From contig NC_087062.1 of assembly GCF_963678635.1 (NCBI RefSeq), positions 10,834,670 through 10,898,669 of the forward strand: a DNA stretch of 64,000 nucleotides. The letters run 5' to 3'. This DNA comes from Symsagittifera roscoffensis (lineage: Eukaryota; Xenacoelomorpha; Acoela; Convolutidae). Below are positions 47,801 through 55,500 of this stretch, one piece after another; positions within the stretch are counted from its first letter, which is position 1, and the number at the start of each line of letters is the position of its first letter. The notes beneath the pieces are model-generated. The model ran no database searches, was not told the DNA's origin, and saw only the letters and a list, made by a program, of their open reading frames with translations. Both the position numbers and the translations under genes were made by a program.

Positions 47801-49056
47801 CAATGGGATTGGATCCGGGTCAGCACCCGCAGCAAGCTGTCTCCAATAATCAAGTGAACCGAGCCTTCAGGCACTCGAGGATACGTGAAGTACTCCACCC
47901 AAGTCGCATCGTGGAAGCAATCTCTTCTCTCTCTCTGCGCCGGATTCCAGTCTATACGATTGTGCTTGCGATATCTCCCATCCGTATTCTTCTTGTAGCT
48001 CGAGATCATCACACTCCTGACAGGCTGTTCCCCCCAAGTCGAGGGTAAATCCACTCTTACCGGACTCTCGAGATTCCTCAGCTGTAACCTCTCCTGCAAC
48101 TCTTTCAGCCGTGACGAGCCGCCACTACTACCTGGGGTCGAACTCGGTGTGTATCCAGGCAGCGCGACGTCCATCAATGGTCGTATTACTTGAGTCTCCA
48201 TTCCACGCAGGGAGGACGTTGATTCGGGTGGTATCCATACCTCCAGCCCCTCATTCATATGTTCTTGCGCCGCACGATCGAGGTTGAATCGTCCCTTTGA
48301 CCTAGGAGCTTCGTCCACCTCCATGCGTGACTCTGGCCTTGAGACAGTCACTACCCGCTCTTTGGGCCTAGCCCCTTTTTGCATATCGAGCTCGCGCTGT
48401 TGTTGCTGGATCCTCTCAAGTTTTGCTTGGTCTCTCTCGAGAGCCTGCTTCAGCTGCTCACAATTAGCGGCATTCTCCCGCACCCTTTCTGCCTGCAGCC
48501 GTTCCGCCTTCATTATGTCCAATTCTCTCCGCGCTTGATCCCTCTCGAGCACCGCTTGATCCCGGTCGAGGTTAGCCGTATTCTTCTCCCGCTGGGTTCT
48601 CTCGAGTTCTTTTTTCATGGCACTGACGTCCGGATAAGCCTCCCCCGTCTGCTGTGCCCGTGACATCGACGGTACTTTACTCGTACTCTGGCTCGCGGGC
48701 CTGACTGATGGTCTGGCCGGCAGTGGGAATTCCCCCGCGCCATACTCTGTGTTGTTGTTTAGACCAGGGTTCCTCGCCAAATCGAACCCCCTTATCGCTC
48801 CATCCACGTTCCAGGACAGCCATCTGGTCTGTGCTTGATCGGACACCCCTTCAGTGGTGTAGCCTACCATCAAGACCGCCTCCGTCGCAGACTCTCGACA
48901 CTCGCCCTCATCCTCCAATTGTAGGATGGCGTTCAGCATCACTGCCATTCTCTCGTTCACTTGAGTGTAATCCAGATCTCTCAGCCGTCTGTACAGTTCG
49001 TCAAGTGTGGGCTTTTTCAGAGCCGATGGCATGGACTTCCAGTATCGATCGGCCAT
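41878..49056 (-). CDS. ORF2 accessory protein with tandem SGNH-like domains
   Basis: 2,392 residues from an ATG at 49,056. Order: unknown N-terminus; coiled coil at about 146-228 (recurring ERDQA); SGNH/GDSL hydrolase domain at about 398-580 with block I GDSL (405-408, Ser407), block III GTND (454-457) and block V DGIH (Asp550, His553); a linker; a second SGNH-like domain at about 824-1,010 with GSD (831-833) in place of GDS, GMND (881-884) and DVSH (Asp993, His996); then about 1,380 unrecognised residues with a charged low-complexity part near 1,690-1,890. SGNH enzymes hydrolyse esters, and esterase domains are known in ORF1 of CR1-type LINEs. No signal peptide or membrane anchor is visible, so it is not envelope-like. 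It ends at a TAA after which the frame stays open for about 554 codons. Confidence 0.8.
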   Translation of the reverse strand: MADRYWKSMPSALKKPTLDELYRRLRDLDYTQVNERMAVMLNAILQLEDEGECRESATEAVLMVGYTTEGVSDQAQTRWLSWNVDGAIRGFDLARNPGLNNNTEYGAGEFPLPARPSVRPASQSTSKVPSMSRAQQTGEAYPDVSAMKKELERTQREKNTANLDRDQAVLERDQARRELDIMKAERLQAERVRENAANCEQLKQALERDQAKLERIQQQQRELDMQKGARPKERVVTVSRPESRMEVDEAPRSKGRFNLDRAAQEHMNEGLEVWIPPESTSSLRGMETQVIRPLMDVALPGYTPSSTPGSSGGSSRLKELQERLQLRNLESPVRVDLPSTWGEQPVRSVMISSYKKNTDGRYRKHNRIDWNPAQRERRDCFHDATWVEYFTYPRVPEGSVHLIIGDSLLRVLTRIQSHWQTGILSFAGAATPQMLATLEMLGMVSVYTVTLMVGTNDVSRGEARKVTRLHEKMSCILEEIRIQMDPSILTVCTVPYNMGADQHAVEMNTKVRSLNETIRKIHQRSVLPLRLLDVAEQMELTSFPDNASADGIHFDRPRGVEWLNDVFQKHICALETDLLETAQVTFGPPPNPPFFNPRSLSSRLGERADSRDSERNSRAKLPSTTPMEADEVTSATPQGSVMSSVVVAEKKRSEKPLETSRQKYEEKVKELDLEDLECRQELARALGLEQVSHEDLGRHKCVDWLKAHETRFSRAKLTETADLSGIPTRSMMGPINYRPLKSLGSPGLVVEPPKHRTSIARIRVATPAQLRVVDKLMNPREMELPDAEYEGAKLANDPRYGKPCGQAQLAKTLAVYDRADPAAARVVIVAGSDFEGTSPKLFWPETLIYTLPGAELNQMLTLVVAIKSEMPCEPELLLFAGMNDHLHATGFLEQLKGGEPTPKRIWEAIQTLFAAINEVQENVASRFGAKTKVAFTTSPGYSSMPLALQFVYAILILIAEGNGWRVLMAAPNRELEPTNLRLCKSELAAAWADVSHALRGFHELADILIVLDEVLLLEISNFARQLKLSPILRDDHPVIIHLTASLWFRDMELTITSSTSRSRGPNNERQNVATSEKQLESMGNRLAQEGGRWPFLSPRLENATRKTREDAPPLVKQIWEFLEEQLGKAEEKGMTVGRFVTAANEVTIGGFWREHAWGELKTRRDHEILEFLSPCWGREFLTEVYSAKETIFDAFIQEMLNMPISLLLALYLVYPRYLFNMGPAYMFSRGVDTLRIDGYLTLVLLTHGELASFHRLMRYGEPLAMGRTHSSIETYSYKCAAGLRTLLVQYLLMQNRHLTGEEKSPKTREEWRKVNGGMPLLTDLCLAMRSDPMGIIRGLGEVVTCIYGPAVTFAFPDPLVTAYRYSVTHVSLISVLDGTTLNWCQQEVLRAQMSNTVLFGKVKDPELIVYSFRGQMQCRMGGKREGPIETYPKFWNLNPLAANGQEILRIPAWTKSFELVKKELEAILEREALPTSIPEFPIVRRMTLGMNSSLVVPSSYARTTTEERQKEFTDGWDPLFIGYTAAIYFHTSDVKINSWTTQAKKIRGSMPPKFDVQDTLRVLKRAGLENQRPVWDDGRMIVEEGHVALKADAMLFATRKYRAPYGLELMERNREGKKLDAAGPLYVALTKSEATSSATPSSLPVDIPGDKKSGTVADRFKRIFERREAESGDESMDETLSEAGEDMEVGNTPEQRPTEVEFTAQELLKDLSEENWADTPTPPLTSSPRKYPEMSLTSENPNMGMIFLSTERREKNTFEGNRDAFLGTLDGDAWQKFLGEFNREVDEDTTLDNFKEELWDTVVKFGEPVLVGTGLEEKARVELLNKMVELRKSRKTREDKCKDSSTPKQKTDNKIIKCTRGDKVGTSNMIKSTNILKARAGGRQELAGEKEIESVMIPMTPPSKDVKSRKRKRDVEGMGSPSADAVSEKDLRETAPMVLARWKTAAYKSSYEPRKLLDIEKEMENPTSSVTEEDFKPQRIKMKRGSTSGQTWEVDVGKEWVSSEHHAVGKQVTSDPLEKSKTRNTSRPWWIALETLKEMEGCLKKLNSGVARKRYSWATQQKAEVNKIELANQLKRSWQNLLKDHFEEAMRTSSSAPPLMANPFIRTAGQLMFAWSLLGIELETLTSYDKLKLGGKNLEIYRMLMQHVAKDNSGLSLARRKDATCFLRWTMSMMTDSTILACHQKAVASKTLERRVSTVILNVYQSTGIEREDGSRQSLENHRKLDEIRRFYNKKFEEEHDVHRNLASSGEYLKLNRKGEYQYVSGVMGMAYNPFLDLEAGGANRNYEVAELLKFWTEKIVEIDVVERERPSLGLVLEGMPGVISVPRSSKRVELKMGDGSGVLITNLGVVWKLLRPSWCPHPHASMIEEVTERVRLAPTEDEDLAILSIVH
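46027..46587 (-). other. Second, degenerate SGNH-like domain in ORF2
   Basis: Residues about 824-1,010 repeat the layout of the first domain: a small-residue strand ending GSDF, a Leu/Pro/Gly stretch (PGAELNQML), GMND 50 residues later, and D-V-S-H about 110 after that. The nucleophile position reads Asp instead of Ser (GSD against GDS), so catalysis is doubtful. This is inferred from motif order and spacing only. Confidence 0.5.
47317..47865 (-). other. SGNH/GDSL hydrolase domain in ORF2
   Basis: Residues about 398-580. HLIIGDSLLR supplies the nucleophilic Ser407, SFAGAATPQ the block-II glycine, LMVGTNDVS the block-III Gly/Asn, and SADGIHFD the Asp550/His553 pair. All four blocks are present with normal spacing, so an active esterase is plausible. 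Confidence 0.8.
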
Positions 49057-49527
49057 TTCTGTGACTTCGATTGACTCTTTGAGTATTAGTACTTGAGTTT
49101 TACCTGAGCAACTTGAGTTTTACCTGAGCAACTTGAGTTTTACCTGAGCAACTTGAGTTTTACCTGAGCAACTTGAGTTTTCTTGAGATGTCGTTCTCTT
49201 CTTTTGATTAAGATGAGTAGTCAATTTGAGATCAACAAATCAATCTGAAAATAACACCCGATATTTAGACCGACAAGCTATGTTCCTAACCAGAAAGCCC
49301 CATTACTTTTATGATTAAAAACCCTCCCCTTTTCGCCCTACTAAAATGATTCAATTTAAATTTTCTAAAAAACATGCAGACACATTTTATGTTTTAGCAC
49401 CATCATTCATTTAAAATGATAATTGTCATGCCAATCACATCTTAAGATCCCCTTACCTGCGCCGCACCCCAGTACCTAACTCAAGACTCCTCCCTCACAC
49501 CCGACTCGATACCTCCATGTACCCGAC
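49057..49527 (-). other. Spacer between ORF2 and ORF1 of the gypsy
   Basis: 471 bp without coding sense. It carries the 20-bp tandem array. ORF2 would need its own promoter, splicing or internal initiation, because it lies 471 nt downstream of the ORF1 stop. No splice sites are obvious to me. Confidence 0.6.
49091..49187 (-). repeat. 20-bp tandem repeat upstream of ORF2
   Basis: Four identical copies of ACTTGAGTTTTACCTGAGCA from 49,091 to 49,170, then a partial one ending CTTGAG. It lies 35 bp in front of the ORF2 start codon in element orientation. Each unit contains the hexamer CTTGAG that is over-represented throughout the element. Confidence 0.92.
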
Positions 49528-52500
49528 TCAGGCGATGCTCAAGTAGTACTTCTTGTGAAGATGCACCATTATCTCGGTTTCTGCAAAGACCACATGTAGG
49601 ATAGCATACAATTCCCTCGAGCTCAGTTTGCCCCTGTTTGGGTCGTACACCGGCATCGAGACCTCCACTATTCCTCTTTCAATCATGAAGTCACGTAGTC
49701 TTGTCAGTGCCAATATCACGTGTTCGGGATCAATTGTGTTTCTGTCGTTGACTCTCGTTACTAGGAAGCAGAGGTATTTGCCCGGGACTTGTGCCACTGA
49801 CGGTGGAAGCGCTGCTATGCCTCCCAGTCCTGGCCTCTGTCTGAACAGAAACTCTACGTTCTGGTACTCTCTTTTGAAGTCAGCCTCCAATCTTGATTTG
49901 AAACTCATGTCCGCCGTGATGCAGATCGCGCTGGTCCTGTTTGACAGGATGAAGTCGCTATCCGTTATCATGATGTTCTCTGAGTATTCATTGGGTATTT
50001 CGAATTTCGTTTTGAAATTCCTTCCTATGGTAGGCTCTGGTTCTTCTTCCTCCAGTTCCAATCCGCTTGTTTCCCTCACTTCCTTGAGCTTCTTTATCAT
50101 CAAATTTTCGGTGTGGGTAAGTCCTACCCCCACTCCCCGGACAAAAATATTTATCGACGTCCCCGTCGATGTCGTCGGGTCTGAATTGTCTTTAGGGATG
50201 TCCAGTGGCCTGTCTGTTGCTGTCCATCCGAAAAGAGGCTCCGCTGTCTTCATGTACTTTGCTGCTGATACATCGACTTGCTGCATGCTTTGTCCTTCGT
50301 GACCCTCGTCTTTGACATCACGCATCCACTCTAGAATCCTCAAGTTCGTATTCTCCCTCCTTTCTATTTCACCCTGCTCGAGATCCGTCTCCACTTCTGG
50401 CGTCGAGTAATCATCCTGCGGATAATGTCCACCATCGTCAATGACCTGCCATTCCTCTCCAGCTTCCAGTTCGCCTACGCCTAGTAGTTCCTCGCTTAAC
50501 TTTTCTGGCTGTATCTTATCGATCAAGAAGTCATCCCCGTACCTATTGTACCTCATGCCTGTGCGTTTACGATTGCCCGTCCTGGTTTCCGGTGGTGTTG
50601 GTCGATCCGGTTCCATCCACTTCGGTACCTCGTTTTGCTCTGGGTCGTTCCAGTCTTCTTCTACAAATGAACCTGCATCCGACTCCACTTCTATCTTTTC
50701 GTTGTCGTCCAAGCTCAAGTTCTCATTACCATCATTTTTCTCTCTGGTGCCTTTCTCATTCACTTCGCACGCTGGTTCCACCACCAGGTAGTCAAGACCC
50801 TCCATGTCTTTCGGCAGGCACCAATCCTCCGGGGACGGAACGTGAGGTTTCAGATTTTCGTAATGTGCTGCTCGCCCTGTACTCAAGCGATAGAACCTTC
50901 CTTGTTGATGTACTTCCGTAATCATGAACGGTCCTCTCCATTTCTTGAGTAGTTTCTTTGTTCCCTTGGGCGGTATGACGTTTTGAAAGACCCACACGTA
51001 TTGGCCCACTTCGTATGGCTTTGCTCTCAGTATCTTTTCGTCATATTTCTTGCGTTGCCTCGTTTGCGCTTGTGCCGTGTTTCTCCGACATAGCTCGTTC
51101 AGCTCTTGTTGTCTTTTGATCGCTTCCTTCACGTATGCTTGAGGCGACGTCCTCTTCCCCTCGTACTCCGGATAGAAGAATGTCAGAGGCATTGCCCTTT
51201 CCCTGCCCGTCAACATCATGAAAGGGCTGATACCCGTTGTAGAGTGCTGGGTACTATTGTAGGCTCCTACTACCTGTGGCAGGTATTTGTCCCAGTCCGT
51301 CATGTACCTTGAGCAGTACACCCTGAGCATGTTGACTAGTGTCCTGTTCTGTCTTTCTACCAACCCATTGGTCTGTGGATGATAGGTCGTCGAGTGTGCT
51401 TGAGCAATGTGTGACCTCTTCATCAATTCTTTTGTTAAGTCCCCCACAAAAGCCTTGCCGTTGTCTGACTGGAAAGTCATTGGGCAACCATACCGCGATA
51501 TCCAATGCGTTATCAGGTGATCACATGTTTCCTCTGCTGAGGCTGTCTGGCACGGAACTGCTTCCGCCAACTTGGTGAAGTGATCTATTATAACTAGTAT
51601 TTGGTTATAACCCGATTCCGTCATGCAGATTTTCTGATGGTCTATCTGCACCACTTCATTGAATTCCGAACTCTCGACAGACTTGAGGGGAAACTTCATC
51701 TTCCTTGGGTCTTTTACTTGAAGGCATGCTAGGCAGGCATTCACCCATCTCTCGCAAGCTTTTCTCATTCCCGGCCAGTCAAACCTGTGAAGTATCCTTT
51801 GTTGTACTTTATCTATCCCCTGATGGCCCATTTGGTCGTGTGATCTGAAGAGCACTTCCGTTTGGTACAGTTGTGGTAGTATGATGAGGTTGTGTTTGTG
51901 TAATATCTTTTCCTCATCTCTTCTCTTGCACGCTACCACCCCTTCCGCTGTGTGGTAAAGTAAGTCTCTCTTTTCTTTGTAGAACTGGCTCAAGATCTTG
52001 TAGCTGTCTTCCTCAAGTTCCCCCTTCTCCTTGACTCCAGAATGGATCCATTTGGAGAGGTTACTTGTCATTTTGTCATTCTTCTGGGCCCTTATTAGGT
52101 CAGACAGTCTATATCTCGCCTTAACGTGCTCCTTTAACGCCATGATCTGTCCATTCATCTCACCAGGATTGTGGATGTCATCGCTCAGTTTCACACATAT
52201 TATCCTTTTCATGATCTTCATGTCGTCCTCTGGTACCAGATTCGTTCTGACGTTTGAGTTGCACGATAGTTCCCTAAGAGGCTTTCTTGAAACTGCTATT
52301 TTCTCGAGCTCTGTTCCACCTCGTACCTCTTGCATTTCCAGATTGTACGTTCCTGAAGATGGATCTGTCTGTAATTCCCTGTCGTGCTGTCTCATCTTCT
52401 CTTCCGCCAGTATCATGCATAGACTGTCTTGATCCTCACTGCTCTCGTCCGAGTCTTCATCCCATTCTTTACGCTCCCCGGACAATTTTCCTTCTCCGGT

Positions 52501-55500
52501 TTCGTCTTCTTTCATGAATCTGGACCACTCCCCGGACTCTTGATCTAATCCCAGGTGTTCAATTTCTTCTCTGAATGTCACTTTCTTATCCCTGACTTTT
52601 GTTTGCTCCAGAATTTTTTCGGGGATTTTCTCAACTAGTGATCGCACAACTTCCTTGCTATCAGTGGTGATCCCTTTTGAGACGTCAGTATTGTTCACTG
52701 TTTTTTCTCTCCGAAGTATGGTTAGTTCCGGTGCCTCCTGACTTTTCCCTTGGATCACGGGTTTGTCATCCGATAGTTTCTCAAGCAACCTCATTAAGTC
52801 TTCATCTATTTGGACCGTTCCCTCCTCTACCTGGGTGAGATCGTGACCTTTTGCCTTGAGTGTTTCCCTCACGATTTTGGACTTGAGCATTATTCCTACC
52901 GGAATCCCTCTGTTTTTCTTCAAGATGGTCTCTTCAAGAGACTCTTTTGGCAATTCGGGATGATCTTCAATCGGTTTACCTGATTTGTCCAGCCATCTCG
53001 TGAGTGGAAGACTGTCGTATGTTTCTTTGTCCATAAAGGAGAAACCATCTTTGATCTCAGGTCTGTCCGCCTCTCTTTGTTCTTGTCTCTCGTAGAACTC
53101 CGTCTTCTTGCTCAAGCTGTCGGCATTTTGATGTTTGTCTCGCGTTCTATGTTCAATTATCATGTTGTATCCGTCCAAGCGAACTATCCATCTCCCAATG
53201 TAGCTCTGGTCCATTGAGTACGTTTTCAGCCAGCTTAATGCTCGGTTATCTACTCGCAGTTTGAAAGGTTCACTGCCTAGGTACGCTCTGTATTTCTCGA
53301 CAAAGGTGACCACTGCGAACATCTCTGCTTTCGGTGCTCCGTACTTCATTTCTGTGTCACTTAGGACTTTGCTCCCGTATGCTATTGGTCTCAAGACTGT
53401 CTTCCCATTCCATTCTTGTTCTTGATGGAGAACCCCAGAAATCGCGACTACCGACGCATCTGTGTCCAGCACGTACATCCCCTTCTCAGTCGGCATACCC
53501 AGTACTGGTGCCTCACATAGCTCTTTCTTTATTCTCTGGAATGACTCTTCTGCTGCGTTGTTCCACGTGAACTTCTTGCCCTTGTGTCTCATTAATTGTT
53601 GCATCGGGTATACCTTGTCCGCGTAGCCTTTGATGAACTCCCTGTAATAGTTAGCGAAGCCCAGGAAGCTCATCAACTGGTGCTCTGTCTTCGGTGATTT
53701 CCAGGTTAGGACTGCTTCCACGGCGTCTGGGTCAGGTCTGATGCCGTGCTTGTCTACCATCCTGCCCAAATATTTTATTGAGTCCTTGAGTATTTCACAC
53801 TTTGATGGTTTGCACTTCAGCCCCGATCTTTTCATGCACGCGAACACCTCATCAAGTCTCTCAATGTGGTCTTCTAGTGTTGGCGTTGCTATTACCACGT
53901 CGTCCACATAGCACATTACCAGGTTGCCGTACTTCTTCGTCACGCCTATCAGCGCGTGTGCCATCAGCCGTTGAAACGTGGCTGTGGCATTGCAGAGTCC
54001 AAACGGCATCCGTTTCCATTGAAACAGACCTAACTCGCAGGCGAACCCTGTCTTGTCCCTGTCTTGTTTCCTTAATGGTACCTGCCAAAAAGCCGAGCCT
54101 AAATCAAGAGTCGTAAAAAATTTTGCATCACCTAACTTCGAGAGGCTTTCATCAATTCTAGGTATGGGATAGGCATCCTTCACCGTGACGGAGTTCAGGT
54201 ATCGAAAGTCACAACAGAACCTCAACTGGTCGCCTTTCTTTTTGGCCATCACTACTCCACACGCCCACGGTGACTTGGATGGTTCTATCATGTCATACTC
54301 TAGTAACGTCTCGATTTCTTTTCTACACGCGTCCGATTTGTGTGGGGTCATACGCCTCGCCCCCTCCCTGTGCGGTACCGCGTTTTCCTCAAGTTCTATT
54401 TCATGCTCCACAAAATTACAACACCCGATATCCGCCTTATGCCTCGAGAAAACTTCTTCGTTCCGCTCTAGTACGTCTTTGATGGCTTCGAGCTGTTCAT
54501 CTTTCAGTTTGCCCCTCAAATGTTCAATCTCCGGCAGAACCGGTTTATCTGTCTGCATCTCATCTGGTGTGGGTCGCTCTGGAAAGTTTGAACAGCTCGA
54601 CAGCCCATCGTCCGTTTCTGACTTAAGTGATTTAATTAGGCCTGAAGAATATTTAATTTTTTGCAATCGTCTCAAGATACAAATTTTATCCCTGTGATTG
54701 GGACAATCAACAACTTCATTTTGTTTTAAGTTCTCAATCGTTTCATATCGAGTTTTAACCGGCAAAGCATATCCCAGTTTCCTCCCTCTCTGTATCGTGA
54801 TCGGTATGTCAAGGGTATTCAACAAGACACTGACGCAGAGACCACTCTTCGTTATCGAAAATGATCTTCCTAAAACAGCAGCACTTTGACTATTAGGGTT
54901 TGGAACTATACATACTTGCTTATTGTCACTTAGTTCATTGTAGTTTTTCATCCTCAAGCTCACGATTGCTGCTTCATTAGCTTTTAGCCTCACTCTCCTA
55001 CTCAAGAATACCGGTGCTTTGTTTTCATTTGCCATTATCAAATTTACCGGTTTGATTGCGTACCTCCTATCCGGGTTCCGTATCCTGAACATTGCATTAT
55101 TTAGATCAATCGTTACGTCGAAATTCCTGATGAAGTCTCTGCCCAAAATGAATTGGTCAGATTCATCCAGGTTTTCTACCACGATGAAGCTCATCCACAG
55201 GTTACGTTCTCCCAAATTGAGGGCTATTATCGGCGTCCTGCCTAGCACCCGAAGGGCCCCTTTGTTCGCAGCTGACAGCCGTATTCTCGAGTCTATCAAA
55301 TCATCTTTGTTGAAGCCCATTCGCTCCCAAGTCTCAATTGGTATGACACTCAAGACCGCTCCCGTGTCAAGTAACCCACGTAACTGAGTCTTCTTTCCAC
55401 TTATGTCCAACACGTGCCCTGTCACGTCTGCTTCCGTTCCGATGTGCATTGCATCTTCTTCAAGCATAGCACAGTGTCCAATCGATCTTACTTTCAATTC

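Noticed and set aside
41878-49056. ORF2 as a retroviral-type envelope
   Set aside because: No signal peptide, furin-like site, fusion peptide or C-terminal anchor is visible. The recognisable domains are SGNH-like.
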